The notes under the pieces were generated by a model. That model worked only from the letters and a program-made list of their open reading frames with translations, made no database searches and was not told where the DNA came from. A program made the translations under genes and the position numbers. A stretch of DNA of 53,671 nt, taken from positions 1 to 53,671 of the forward strand of contig CAKRRJ010000004.1 in the NCBI GenBank assembly GCA_934394615.1. The letters are read 5' to 3'. How positions within the stretch are numbered: the first letter of the stretch is position 1; each line of letters opens with the position of its first letter. The stretch comes from an uncultured Lachnospiraceae bacterium (lineage in GTDB: Bacteria; Bacillota; Clostridia; Lachnospirales; Lachnospiraceae). Positions 1 to 11,000 of this stretch are shown in pieces.

Positions 1-43
1 GCTGTTTACATTCTGTACATGCCAGTGTAATCTTTGTGCGCAC
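1..43 (-). CDS. rpmG: Ribosomal protein L33, 5' end only
   Basis: Only the first 14 codons lie in the window; the gene runs off the left edge. Reading the minus strand from a GTG at 43 gives VRTKITLACTECKQ, which is the N-terminus of the zinc-ribbon (C+) form of large-subunit protein L33, with the first Cys-x-x-Cys pair visible. An ACCTCC complement (GGAGGT on the minus strand) at 51-56 sits 7 nt before the GTG, which fixes the start. A strong promoter lies at 160-188. In Clostridia rpmG is usually followed by secE and nusG, but that part is outside the window. The identification is by recognition of the N-terminal sequence. Confidence 0.85.
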   Translation of the reverse strand, partial: MRTKITLACTECKQ

Positions 44-159
44 GACTTCCACCTCCACTTGATTTTTCGTTGTTTTTTCAGCCTTTCTTTCAGCCTGATC
101 AGCCCGTAAGCTAATTTTGAGCATAAAAAAAAGACCTAAGCTCTTCCATTCGCCATACC

Positions 160-188
160 ACTATAGCATAACGATTTCCATGCGTCAA
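160..188 (-). promoter_or_regulatory. Sigma-A promoter of rpmG
   Basis: On the minus strand TTGACG (188-183) is followed by a 17-nt spacer and TATAGT (165-160). This is close to the housekeeping consensus. It lies about 110 nt upstream of the rpmG ribosome-binding site and points towards it. Confidence 0.8.
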
Positions 189-227
189 TCTTTTTCTTTA
201 TTTTTTTGCTGAAAATCCGCGTATTTC

Positions 228-361
228 GTTACTGTTCACACGCTGTGCAAACAGTAACGGGATTTTGCCGATGCTTCGCATTCCAAATCGGCAAAATCTG
301 CTGCCATCACTGTATCATACGGAATTTTCAGTTCAGAAAATTCCTACCTGTGAACTGTAAC
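228..361. repeat. 133-bp inverted-repeat element, copy 1
   Basis: The element is bounded by GTTACTGTTCAC (228-239) and GTGAACTGTAAC (350-361), a 12-bp terminal inverted repeat with one mismatch. Inside are further stems, including GATTTTGCCGAT paired with ATCGGCAAAATC. The copy at 20604-20736 is the same element in the opposite orientation, with long identical stretches. The element at 22862-22994 has similar ends and length but a different interior. It lies between comF and rpmG. The size, terminal repeats and lack of a transposase suggest a MITE-like or REP-like element. Confidence 0.75.
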
Positions 362-390
362 CGTATTTCCATGGTTTTCCTGTATTTTCC

Positions 391-1119
391 TTAAACTCCG
401 CCGCCAATGCAGATGGAAACGAAGAATACCTGCCCCACTCCGGCCGCTTTTAAAACTCTGGTGCAGGCTTCGATGGTGCTGCCAGTGGTGTAAATATCAT
501 CGACAAGGATGACTTTTTCCGGAAGCCGCAGTATTCCCTCATTCCATACAGCGCCAGCATGCTCAGGCACAAGGTATCCATCCCCGGCCTGCTGCCTGTG
601 ATTTCCCCGGTATTCCTCTGCCACCGCAAATGCATGGCGCAGGTTCCGCAGGCGTTCTTCCGGCCCAAGTTCTTTCTGCGGTGCCGTTTTTCTTGTCCGG
701 ACCAGAATCGATGTGTTTACCGCCAGCCCCGTCCGATTTCCCAGACGCACCGCCAGTTCCCCCGCCTGATTAAATCCGCGCGTCCGCAGTCTCGCCGGGT
801 GAACGGGAACCGGAACCAGAACAGCATCTTTCTGGCGTGCAAAAAAGGAACCATACCGCCGCGCGATTGCCTCCGTGTAAAAGTCCAGGTATTCCCGGCG
901 ATTTTTGTACTTCACCGCTGCCATCGACTTCTGCGCAGCGGCATTGTAGCGGATCAGGGCAACACCATACTCAAAGCTCCTCTTCCTCCTCAGACAGTCC
1001 GGACAGTACTCTGCCCGGTCACTCAAAAGTTCCGTGCCGCACTTTTTGCAGAACGGCTGCCGGATAAAATGCAGTTTCGGCACACAGCCTGCGCAGATCA
1101 GCGCGCCCTCCGGCAGCAC
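391..1119 (-). CDS. comF: ComF family phosphoribosyltransferase-like competence protein
   Basis: ComF proteins help take up or process single-stranded DNA during natural transformation and carry a phosphoribosyltransferase (PRTase) fold. The PRTase signature VILVDDIYTTGST is present near the C-terminus, together with VPVPVHPARLRTRGFNQ in the middle, which is typical of the family. Cysteine pairs near the N-terminus (CAGC, CKKC, CPDC) form the zinc-ribbon part. The GTG used here (1119) leaves out an in-frame upstream segment, up to about 1191, that encodes LISLLFPRCCPVCGQIV, the normal ComF N-terminus. The true start is therefore probably a rare ATC or ATT codon at 1191 or 1185, behind an AGGAGG located inside the end of recD2. 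The gene overlaps or abuts recD2 and is probably cotranscribed with it. Confidence 0.9.
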   Translation of the reverse strand: MLPEGALICAGCVPKLHFIRQPFCKKCGTELLSDRAEYCPDCLRRKRSFEYGVALIRYNAAAQKSMAAVKYKNRREYLDFYTEAIARRYGSFFARQKDAVLVPVPVHPARLRTRGFNQAGELAVRLGNRTGLAVNTSILVRTRKTAPQKELGPEERLRNLRHAFAVAEEYRGNHRQQAGDGYLVPEHAGAVWNEGILRLPEKVILVDDIYTTGSTIEACTRVLKAAGVGQVFFVSICIGGGV

Positions 1120-1178
1120 GATCTGGCCGCATACCGGACAACAGCGCGGAAACAGCAGACTGATCAGGCGTTCTTTCT

Positions 1179-3563
1179 TTATAATTCCGATTTCATAACC
1201 TCCTGTATCCGGATCCGGAGTCCGGTGTAACGGCGCTGCTCCATCTCATTATCCACCATAACCTGCAGCATTTCCGGAATGCCAACCAGGCACACGCAGG
1301 AACGGGCACGGGTGACTGCCGTATAAATCAGATTTCTTGTCATCAGCATGCGGGGGCCGGAATACACCGGGATTACCACCGCCGGATACTCACTTCCCTG
1401 TGATTTATGGATGGTGATGGCATACGCCAGCTCCAGTTCCTCTAGCTGCTTAAAGCTGTAATCCACCATCTTTCCTTCATCGAACTCCACCGTAAGTTCT
1501 TCCGCAAAGGCATTGATCTCACGTATGATGCCAATGTCTCCGTTAAACACGCCCGCACCGGAATCCATCGGAATGCCGTAGCGGTTCCGAATCTCCCACT
1601 CAATCTGATAGTTGTTCTTGATCTGCATGACTTTATCGCCCACCCGGTAGATCGTGCCGCCCATCTCCTTTTCCGGCTTAGACGAATCTTTCGGATTTAA
1701 AAAACTCTGCAGGATCGTGTTCAGGCGTTCCACGCCAAGTGCTCCCTTCCGCATGGGGGTCATGATCTGGATGTCAAACATATCTGCATGCACATAATTG
1801 GGCAGTTTTTCCCGCACCAGCGTCAGCATGGCGCTGATGATGGCATCCGGCTGTTCCCGGCGGATAAACAGAAAATCTTTGCTGCGCTTTCCAAGCGGAA
1901 TCTTCTCTCCATCGTTAATCTTATGGGCATTTACAATAATGTCGCTCTCTGCTGCCTGACGGAAAATGCGGGTCAGCTGTACCACATTGAATGCCTTCGA
2001 CGCAATCAGGTCGCGCAGGACATTGCCCGGTCCGACACTCGGGAGCTGGTTCGTATCTCCCACCAGAATCAGGCGGGTTCCCGGGTTTACCGCCCGCAGA
2101 AGCGCATGCATCAGGTAAATATCCACCATGGACATCTCATCAATGATGATGGCATCCGCATCCAGCGGATTCTCCTCGTTTCGCTCGAAATGCATGCCGG
2201 AAGTATCTTTATCATCGGAAGGAACACCGGTCAGTTCCAGAAGGCGGTGGATGGTCCGCGCCTCATAGCCGGTCGCCTCCGTCATGCGCTTTGCCGCGCG
2301 CCCGGTCGGCGCTGCCAGCAGGATTTCCATTTCTTCCTGCTCAAAATAACGGATGATGGTGTTGATGGTAGTTGTCTTACCAGTACCAGGTCCACCTGTG
2401 ATAATAAGAAGGCCGCTGTTTACCGCCTCAATCACCGCACGGATCTGCAGTTCATCCGGTTCAATCCGCTCCTCCGCGCAGATCTTTTCCAGCTTTTTGC
2501 GAATTTCCGCCTCCGGCTCAGAGCCGCGCAGGTTTAAATCGTGAAGCATGCGTGCTGTGTTGAGTTCCGTGTAGTAGTACTGAGAAGCATAGACATGGCG
2601 GCTGGAAGATGCCGTGTCTTCCATATTTGATGCAGCACCCGTCATCTGATCTGCCGGATTCTGCCACGCCTCCGCATTCACGCTTCCGCTTTCTGGTTTC
2701 TGCCCGGCCTCTCCAGGTCTTCCATTCTGCCCGTCTGCTTCCGGCTCTAATATCTTCTCCTCATTCACCTTTACCACGATCTTCTTTTCCATCTGCAGAT
2801 CCGTGAGATGTTTTTCCATCACTGCCGGGTCCACATGCAAAAGTTCGGATGCCGCCGCCAGCAATTCCTCCTGTGGAAGATAGGTATGGCCATTTGCCAC
2901 CGACTGAAGCAGTGTATAGTAAATGCCGCTGCGGATACGAAAATCGGAGTCTGTAAAAATACCAACTTTCTGCGCGATCTCATCTGCCATTTTAAAGCCA
3001 ACGCCCTGAATGTCATCTGCCAGACGGTACGGATTCTCTTTGATGATGCCGTACATGCGGGATCCATATTCATTGTAGATCTTGAGTGCCAGGTTCATGG
3101 AAATGCCATAGTCCTGCAAAAACATCATGGCCTGCCGCATCTCTTTTTTGGATTCCATCTGCTCCGAAATAGAACGCGCCATTTTTTCGCTGATGCCTTT
3201 CACTTCCGCCAGGCGTTCCGGCTCTTCCTCAATGATCCGGAAGGTATCTGCTTTAAAGCGGCGCACAATGCGTGCAGCCAGTGCAGTTCCAACTCCTCGG
3301 ATTGCCCCGGATCCAAGGTATCGCTCCATGGATGCCGTATCCTCCGGTTCCTTCAGCTCATAGGACTCCACCTGAATCTGATCCCCGTAGACGGGATGTT
3401 CCACATCGCGCCCGGTCGCCTCTATAAAATCCCCTTCACTGATATAAGGAAAGGTTCCAACCAGAACATAATCGAGACCATCTGCACTGACATCCAGAAT
3501 GGAATAACCGTTTTCTTCATTGCGAAATTTGATTCTTTCTACATATCCGCTCACTGTCGCCAT
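1179..3563 (-). CDS. recD2: SF1B DNA helicase RecD2
   Basis: This is an ATP-dependent 5'-3' DNA helicase of the RecD2 (RecD-like, RecBC-independent) family, used in DNA repair and recombination. The order seen is an OB-like N-terminus (VSGYVERIKFRNEENGYSIL), helix-hairpin-helix segments (AIRGVGTALAARIVRRF; VKGISEKMARSI), Walker A GGPGTGKTT near residue 390, Walker B IIIDEMSMVD near 470, and a late helicase motif with AITIHKSQGSEYP near 720. A low-complexity stretch rich in Glu, Gly, Ala and Gln at about residues 270-330 interrupts the region before the motor and looks like an insertion. The start is set at 3563 because AGGAGA lies 8 nt upstream; a longer frame to 3605 would include that site as coding. 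comF follows immediately, so the two are probably one transcript. Confidence 0.95.
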   Translation of the reverse strand: MATVSGYVERIKFRNEENGYSILDVSADGLDYVLVGTFPYISEGDFIEATGRDVEHPVYGDQIQVESYELKEPEDTASMERYLGSGAIRGVGTALAARIVRRFKADTFRIIEEEPERLAEVKGISEKMARSISEQMESKKEMRQAMMFLQDYGISMNLALKIYNEYGSRMYGIIKENPYRLADDIQGVGFKMADEIAQKVGIFTDSDFRIRSGIYYTLLQSVANGHTYLPQEELLAAASELLHVDPAVMEKHLTDLQMEKKIVVKVNEEKILEPEADGQNGRPGEAGQKPESGSVNAEAWQNPADQMTGAASNMEDTASSSRHVYASQYYYTELNTARMLHDLNLRGSEPEAEIRKKLEKICAEERIEPDELQIRAVIEAVNSGLLIITGGPGTGKTTTINTIIRYFEQEEMEILLAAPTGRAAKRMTEATGYEARTIHRLLELTGVPSDDKDTSGMHFERNEENPLDADAIIIDEMSMVDIYLMHALLRAVNPGTRLILVGDTNQLPSVGPGNVLRDLIASKAFNVVQLTRIFRQAAESDIIVNAHKINDGEKIPLGKRSKDFLFIRREQPDAIISAMLTLVREKLPNYVHADMFDIQIMTPMRKGALGVERLNTILQSFLNPKDSSKPEKEMGGTIYRVGDKVMQIKNNYQIEWEIRNRYGIPMDSGAGVFNGDIGIIREINAFAEELTVEFDEGKMVDYSFKQLEELELAYAITIHKSQGSEYPAVVIPVYSGPRMLMTRNLIYTAVTRARSCVCLVGIPEMLQVMVDNEMEQRRYTGLRIRIQEVMKSEL

Positions 3564-3627
3564 ATCTGTAATTCTCCTGTATCTGTGGAGCGCTTTTTGT
3601 TTCACCAGACGCCATTTCCTGTGAAAC

Positions 3628-3668
3628 GAAAAGAAAAGGCCCGCGTCCGCGAGGACACGAGACCCTTT
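3628..3668 (-). terminator. Intrinsic terminator of mreB
   Basis: A GC-rich stem (left arm about 3635-3648, right arm about 3651-3668, GTCC/GGAC at the tip) is followed on the minus strand by CCTTTTCTTTTCG. It lies just after the mreB stop and before recD2. Confidence 0.7.
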
Positions 3669-3692
3669 CCTTTTGCTCGTCAGTCTTTTGCT

Positions 3693-4700
3693 TTAGTTAA
3701 ATTCCTGCTCTTTTTTATCGCCATGCTGGAACTCGATGAACTTACCGGTACCAATTGCCACTGCCGTCAGCGGATCTTCCGCTACCATAGTGGTAATGCC
3801 GGTCTTTTCCTCGATCAGCTGGTCCAGTCCGTTTAACAGGGAACCACCGCCGGTCATAACGATGCCGCGGTCGAAAATATCTGCTGCCAGTTCCGGAGGA
3901 GTTCTCTCCAGTACGTTGTGAACAGCATCCACGATCTGCATAGCCGGCTCACGCAGTGCCTCCAGTGTTTCCTCAGAAGTAACCACGATGGTCTTCGGAA
4001 GTCCGGTTACCAGGTTGCGTCCGCGTACTTCCATCGTCAGCACTTCCGGTCTGCGGTATGCTGTACCGATGTTGATCTTGATTTCCTCTGCGGTTCTCTC
4101 ACCGATCAGCAGGTTATGCTTCTTTCTCATGTAGCGCACTAACGCCTCATCGAAATCGTCACCCGCGATCTTAATGGAGGTACTTACTACAGTTCCGCCA
4201 AGGGAGATGACTGCGATATCCGCGGTACCGCCTCCGATGTCTACGATCATGTTACCGCAGGCCTTGGAGATATCGATTCCGGCTCCGATTGCTGCAGCAA
4301 CCGGCTCCTCGATGATAGATACCTCTCTTGCGCCAGCCTGGTAGGTAGCGTCCTCAACTGCTTTTTTCTCAACCTCAGTCGCACCGCTCGGAATGCAGAC
4401 TGCAATACGCGGCTTGCGCAGGGTTCTCTTACCCACTGCCTTGTTGATGAAATATTTTAACATTTTCTCGGTGACGGTATAATCGGAAATAACGCCCTGG
4501 CGCAGCGGTCTGACCGCAATGATGTTGCCCGGGGTTCTGCCGATCATCAGGCGCGCTTCCTCACCAATCGCCATGATCTTGTTGGAATCACGGTCGATCG
4601 CAACAACGGAAGGCTCCTTCAGCACAACGCCTTTGCCTTTGATATATACCAAAATGCTCGCCGTACCTAAATCGATTCCGATATCGTTTGATACTAACAT
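3693..4700 (-). CDS. mreB: Rod shape-determining protein MreB/Mbl
   Basis: This is a bacterial actin homologue that polymerises beneath the membrane and directs the elongation peptidoglycan machinery. At 335 residues it has the normal family length. The phosphate-1 motif is DIGIDLGTASILVY at the N-terminus, phosphate-2 is VDIGGGTADIAVIS near residue 160, and the adenosine motif is IVMTGGGSLLNGLD near 285. An AGGAGGAAATTT ribosome-binding site directly precedes the ATG. The gene has its own terminator and no mreC or mreD next to it, so it behaves as a stand-alone mreB/mbl paralogue. The choice between mreB and mbl cannot be made from motifs alone. Confidence 0.93.
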   Translation of the reverse strand: MLVSNDIGIDLGTASILVYIKGKGVVLKEPSVVAIDRDSNKIMAIGEEARLMIGRTPGNIIAVRPLRQGVISDYTVTEKMLKYFINKAVGKRTLRKPRIAVCIPSGATEVEKKAVEDATYQAGAREVSIIEEPVAAAIGAGIDISKACGNMIVDIGGGTADIAVISLGGTVVSTSIKIAGDDFDEALVRYMRKKHNLLIGERTAEEIKINIGTAYRRPEVLTMEVRGRNLVTGLPKTIVVTSEETLEALREPAMQIVDAVHNVLERTPPELAADIFDRGIVMTGGGSLLNGLDQLIEEKTGITTMVAEDPLTAVAIGTGKFIEFQHGDKKEQEFN

Positions 4701-5041
4701 AAATTTCCTCCTGGTGTTTCTTGTTTCCCACTTCTATCCATGAATGAGCGCAAAGAGCGCATTTCTCGTTCTAATCTCTCTTATTATATACAATCCAGGA
4801 GCTTTTTGAAAGGGTTTTTTTATTTTTTATTATGTTTATATATTTTTTATGATGGCGACACACTTTAGTCACAATTCTTTTTTATACTCTAAGTACATTA
4901 TCCGAAAGGGTAATGGAACCTTTGTTTCAAGTGCATACTTGAAATTACAAAGCTTTTTCATACTCATACCGGGCAGCCCGAAACTGCCCGGCCCCCCTAA
5001 AACATTTTCTTTTATTTTGTATACCTACCATTCCCAAAATC
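4701..5041. other. Intergenic region upstream of mreB with several small palindromes
   Basis: No gene is supported here. On the minus strand a TATAAT (4788-4783) with a poor -35 (TTTCAA) could be the mreB promoter. Three hairpins are visible: CATTATCC/GGGTAATG around 4890-4916, the symmetric TTTCAAGT-gcat-ACTTGAAA at 4925-4944 (operator-like), and CCGGGCAG/CTGCCCGG at 4969-4991. They could belong to the long mreB leader or to the 3' end of the surface operon. Confidence 0.5.
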
Positions 5042-5080
5042 AAAGGGGCGAAAAGGACTGCCAAACCTTTTCGCCCCTTT
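5042..5080 (-). terminator. Terminator hairpin after the giant surface gene
   Basis: A perfect 15-bp stem (5042-5056 with 5066-5080, 9-nt loop) lies 12 nt after the stop of the giant surface gene. The T-run is stronger on the plus side, so it may be bidirectional, but its place fits the end of the surface operon. Confidence 0.75.
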
Positions 5081-5092
5081 GGTTTTTTGTTT

Positions 5093-8000
5093 TTATTCTG
5101 TTTTGTTTTTATCCCTGCGTTTCTTCCTGCAAAGTACGATGATTCCCGTCGCGGACAGTGCAAACACGCCGCACAGTACTCCGGTCATGCGCCCATCTCC
5201 CATTTGTGGAAGACGGATTTTTAACCTTCCAGCTGGTCCCAGGAAAAACCATCCCGCATCATCCGGCGAGGCCGGCTGGTACCAGGCCAGGATTCTTCCA
5301 ATCCGCTGCATTGGTGTTGGACTCGGATGGTCATGTTCCGGACGATCCGGCTTTTCTGGTTTTGGCTGCTCCGGCTCTGGATGTTCGGGTTCCGGCGTTT
5401 CCGGCCCCGGTGTCTCCGGCTCTGGTTCCTCCGGTTCCGGCTTTTCAGGTTCCGGTTCTTTCCGGTCTGTTACGGTAAGCTCGTAATGTGCGCTGCCATT
5501 CCACAGATAAGGTCCGGCACCGGTATCCGGCGCAAACTGCCAGCGGAACACCTCCGGATTCAGCTCATATCCATCTGGTGCCTGAATCTCCCGCAGTTCA
5601 TACCAGAAAGGCTGTACCGATCCATCTGCCTGCACAGTTCCGACCGGCAGACCCGTTTTCTGTACGGGAGCCGTGAGCTGCATGCGAAAGACCGCATCCT
5701 CTTTTTTCTGTTTCCATGGTTTTTCCAGCGTTTCCTCCTCATATGCCGCCAGCTCAAATACCGCGCCGTCGAGCGGATGCCCGGAAGAATCTGTTTTTCG
5801 CAATTCCAGCATTCCTGTAACAAGGCGATTGCTGACCCGCACAACACGGATTTCCGGCTGCCACTCATAAACAATCTGTACCGGTTCCAGTGTAGTATAA
5901 TATCCCGGACATTCCTGCTCCGCCAGCCAGTATACGCCGTCCGGAAGTTTTCGCACGCGGTGTGGTTTGAGATCTCCCTCCGCATAGCCATCCGGAATAC
6001 GCCTGTTCAAAGCATCAAGTTCGCTGTAGCGCCCATCGCTTCCGGTTACCCAGACATCAAACAGATATTTGCTGCTCCGGGTAAAACCACCTGTTTCATC
6101 TGCCCGGTAAAGCGCCAGGCGTACACCTGGAAGTTCTTTTGTTCCATCCGCATAAACCTTGGAAATAAGAAGCGTTCCTTCTGCATTCTCTACGCGATAC
6201 TCCTGAACCGCGCCCGTATCTTCTACCCGGATCAACACATTTTCTGCCTGGGAAAATCCCGGTGGAACCTCCGTTTCCACCAGAACAAAGGACTGATGGA
6301 TCGGAAGATAATCAAACCGCTGCCGGTTCTGCACCGTCAGATAAGTACAGGCGTATTCATTGATGGCAGGCAGTTTCTGCCAGTTAAACTGATACTCGAA
6401 CCGATACGCATGGTCTTCCATGCTGTCCGGCTCTTCTGTCACGCCAATGCGGATCTGCTGCCCGGTTTCCGTCCTGTATACAAAAATCCACTGCCTTGCC
6501 TGTCCTGCTCTTATCGTGGATTTCTGGTATGCTGCCTCATAATCTGCGCGGTGCAGCACAGTTCCCGCATCCCACTTCACACTGCTTCCAGGCTGCACTC
6601 CATGCTCCAGATACATTTCTTCAAATGCGTCCGGGAATCCCTGATAGGTCGTGCCGTCATCCGTCACCCAGGATGTCACCGGCTGTGCAGCATCCGGCTG
6701 TGGTTTTCCATCTGCATAACAAACGTTTCCATCTGCGTCAAGTAATGCCGCGTACAGGGTAAAGCCTGCGCCGCCCACCGGAATTTCCCCGTCTGCCTGA
6801 TCTTTTCCATTTTCCAGACAGTATTTTTCAACCTCCACGCGGGTATGTTCCTCCGGCATCACATAGCTCTGTACTTCCGGACGGTCCTGCACAGTAATTG
6901 ACATTGGTTCCCGCGAGACAAAGCCAGACGGCACTTCCAGTTCTTTCCACAGATAGTGCCCGGCCGGAATCTGTTCCAGCACATACGGCTCCTCCCCGGT
7001 TATCCAGGTCCGAACCGGCTCCGTCTGTTCCGGCTGATCTGCTTCTTTCCACAATCCCAGGGCTGCGCCCTTCACATATCCACAGGCGAACGCGGAGTTT
7101 TCCCCGTTCTGCACACCATCCGTCTTGGAAAATTCGGTCTTGATCGTATGATCTGTCATGGTTACAGTCTGGATGGTATCGGTTTCCTGCACCTGAACCG
7201 CCATCGGAAACGCTCGGGCAAAACCCTCCGGTGCCTGAACTTCTTCCATAATATAGCAGCCTGCCGGAACCCGTTCCAGAATGTCACCGCCGCCCTCTGT
7301 CAGTGTCTGCGTAAACGGATCATTGGGATGGCTCTCCGATGTGATCCAGGTATTCTCCATGACATAAGCCTCGCCCTTGCGGTGTTCCAGCTTCCCCCAG
7401 CTGTCATGCAGCGCATCGTGCTCTTTTACAGCGTATGCCGCATGATTGTAAGCCTCAAGCCCGTCCGCTTCCTGAACCCGCACCGGATCATTGTTCCGGT
7501 CGTAAAGCGCTGTTTCCTTATCATAGGTTTCTCCGCTCTTCGGATAGTAAACTGCCAGTCCGTGACGGTCATACACTGGATTCATTTTCTTTTCAAAGGA
7601 ACCGTCGTTATCCCCCAGAAGAATTTCCTCATTCAGGTTGTTCCCCTCCTGATTCTGCCTGATCGTGGACTCTCTGTGGCTCTCCTCCCATGTCTCTGAT
7701 TTCCAGCTTCCAGTCAGATATGACTGCTCGCCATCACCAGCAAGCGCTGCGCGTGATGTTGTGATCTTATCGCGGGAAATGATATTTCCATATTCATCCC
7801 GCCGGATGTTCACCGGCCACACAAACACCTGCCTTTTTTCAGCTCCGGTTCCGTCTTTTCCCCGGATCTGATCCCAGCTTCCGTTTGTCCCGTCAAATCC
7901 GGAAACCACATACGCCATTCCGGTGTAAGGATCCACCAGCGCATCCCGCTCCCCGTTTTTTCCAAGATGGTAGACATGGGTTCCGGCATCCACACTTAAT

Positions 8001-11000
8001 ACATGGTCTTTAGCTCCATAGGTAATCTCCGTCAGGTCGCCTCTGGAAAATTCCAGGAATCTGGATGCGCCCTTCCAGGCAAATGCCCGGTAACGTCCAT
8101 CTTTTCCATCTGTCTCCGGTGTAATCCGAATCTCCAGATCGCTCAGATCATAATACAGGATGTCCGTATCCGGACGGCTGACCGTGACAGCGTTCCAGAC
8201 ATAGCCTTCCGCCTCAAGGATCTCCCCATACCGGTCCGTTCCGGACGGCCAGACCGTTGTATACATTCTTCCATCTGCATCCCGTTCGGGAAGAAATTCT
8301 GTTTTTTCCCCTCCATATCCTTCTTTCACATACATCCGCGTCACATGCCCGGCATCACTGCGCTCGACCACCAGTCCTTCATAGGCGAAATCCTGGCTGT
8401 CTCCAGATGGGTTCAGCGCCACGGCATCAAACAGTGTCATTTTCGCCCCGGAAACAAATCCGGAATTTCCCTGTTCGTCCGGCACTGTGCGTTTTTCCAC
8501 CTGCAGGCGGATCGGCTCGTTTTCTATGTAGACGCGGGCCGTGTGGATCTGATCCTGCGGTTTGTTCCTGTTTGCAGTCTGCTCGTCTGCCGGATCCTCA
8601 TAAACAGCAGCGTTGATCCGTTTGTCCCTGTTTCCATTCTGATAGTAGGTAATCTGATCGGAATAAAGTTCCAGTGCCACCGGTTTTGTGCGCACATAGC
8701 CAGCCGGAGGCCGGACCTCACAGAGCACATACGTGCCTGCGGAAAGCGGCTGCGGCGTGTTGAGATAACCCACCGTCTGGAGTTCTGAAGATGTTTCTGC
8801 CAGCTGTCCGTCCTGGACGGTCACAAACGCCTTCATGGCTCCCGTCTGTAATCCGAACCGGTCACCCAGAATCACCTGCTCGTTTTCCTCGCAGACTGGC
8901 GTTCCGGCTGCTACGATTCCGGTGTACAAATTCGACAGCACCGCAGTTCCCCCGGCATGTCCCACACGGTCCTCTGTCGGATTTTCCTCTGTATTTCCTG
9001 CTTCATATTCTGCTGCAGGTTTTCCAATTCTTCGTGCAGCAGCCGTTATCACCCGGTTCCACATCTCTGCTACTGGCCCTCTCAGCACAGGGCGGATATC
9101 CTGCGCGCCCATTTCTGTCAGGAAGTCTTTTGTTCCCTGAATCTGCGTGTCCTTTTTATAGAACAGGACACGGCCGTCTCCATCCGGGCTGTCATCCCGG
9201 CTCGCCGCATAAATATGGAACACTGCCCCATCATGCAGGATGTTTTCGTGCGTTGCAGAATCCAGTTTTTCTATGCGGATGCGGCTTGTGAACAGGCGGT
9301 TGCAGAACCAGGCACAGCCATACGGCCGACAGGAACTTTCCACACTGCTCTCCTCTTCCGTCACCGCATAAGGGACCAGCATCGGCGCATAGCGGTTGTC
9401 ATAAGCTGTCTGCGCGCCCTGCATCACGGTCACCTGATCCCGGTACATAATGCCCGGTACATTATCCTCTATTGCCTCCCCTCCCGGATACGCAACGGCA
9501 TCTGCCAGGCCTCCGTGCTCCGAAAGTGAGCTGTAGCGATACACCTCTGATACAGCATCTCGTCCGCTCTGCCTTTCCGAGAGATAGTAGGAAACCGCTC
9601 CGGCAGTCCGGTCATCCTGGTCGTTGTACGAATTCTGGAATGGCCGGTACTCGGACTGGGTCACGGCAAAATAATCGCCCTGCCCCGGATGTTCCGGCAC
9701 GCCGTTTTGTACATGATCCAGATCCAGTCCGTACTTGTACACCTCAAAGTCACCACGTCTGCTGTGCGCCCGGATCACATGAGATTCCTCCAGAAAACGG
9801 ATCTGATACCGCTGCTCCAGTTCCTGCGCCGTATATGCAGCCTTATAATGATAGTAGGAATCCAGCTTTCCGGGCGATGCCTGCGCACCTTCCTCCCCAT
9901 CTGCATAGACGGCCGGAAGTGAAATTTCCTGCGTCCTGTCCGTCTCATAATGACGGTTCTTAAAGTCTTCCAGATCCGCATATTTCGGCTGCTGCTCCGC
10001 GATCACATACGTTCCGTACGGAAGCGCGGCTGAGATTCCATAATAACCGGTTTGCGCAAGCGTGCCCTCCGGTTCCCGGTTCGCGCAGAGCGTTGCCTGA
10101 TCGCCATCTGCTCCGCCGTCTTCCTCACCATCCCAGTTGACCGCATAAAGCTCATCCAGATCATACGCAAAAAACGGTTTCAGATAATTCTGCGCTTTCC
10201 GGATTGCCTGATAAAGTCCAGCATCCAGAATCTCATCCGTGAATGATACAGAACCTTCTGCCGCAGCTCCCCCTGCATCCGTCAGTTTTGCGACCTCATC
10301 ATCCAGATACCAGTCTATAGCAAACTGTCTCACCCGGTCAGATACAAGCGTATTCCAGAGTGTCTCGTCCCGGCGGTTCACCGCATTTCCCAACGGCCGG
10401 AAACTGGTATACTCGGGCGATGCATCATCCCACTTATCGTGGTTAGCGGTCTCCATGGCATCAAAAAACTTTTCGTAATTCAGCCGCAGGACTGTCCGTG
10501 TATCTGCCCCATCCTCCACAAGTGCCTCCACGGTTTCCAGAATGGCACTATAACCAGGTTGTGCTTCTTCACTGATCATTCCGTCCTCGTAAGCATACAG
10601 CGCTGTGTTCGCTGTCACTGCATCCCGGGAATTTTTAAAAAGCGGCTCCGTCCGGTGTAAAACCTTTGTGTAAATGCGGTTTACCTGTTCCGGGAACTGC
10701 TCATTTGCCTGCCTCTGCTCTTCGTATGTCCGCTCATTTCCATGGCGGTCCTGCCAGATTACGGTACCGGCCTCATTCCGGTAAAGATCCTGCAGATTGG
10801 ATTTCAAATATGCTTTGAAACGGAAGTTTTCCACTGATTCCGACTTATCGTACTGCTTTGTCCACAAATCCTCATGGATATCCGCATACGAATCAGTATT
10901 GCGATACGATGTGGATTCGATGCGTTTTCCAACCCGGATCTTCTGCCGGATGATCCGCTCTTCCACGCCGATTGGATTTTTTCCGGTTCCATTCCCCGGC

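Noticed and set aside
206..394. 62-codon frame on the plus strand, with a similar peptide coded at 20508-20786
   Set aside because: The likeness comes from the repeated inverted-repeat element, not from a shared protein. There is no ribosome-binding site.
559..1230. 223-codon plus-strand frame antisense to comF
   Set aside because: comF has clear motifs on the other strand, and this frame shows no domain or start signal.
2808..3836. 342-codon plus-strand frame antisense to recD2
   Set aside because: Long antisense frames are common in GC-moderate genes. It crosses the mreB terminator and has no recognisable feature.
5327..6745. 472-codon plus-strand frame antisense to the giant surface gene
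   Set aside because: It mirrors codon use of the Cna-B gene and lacks a start signal and any domain.
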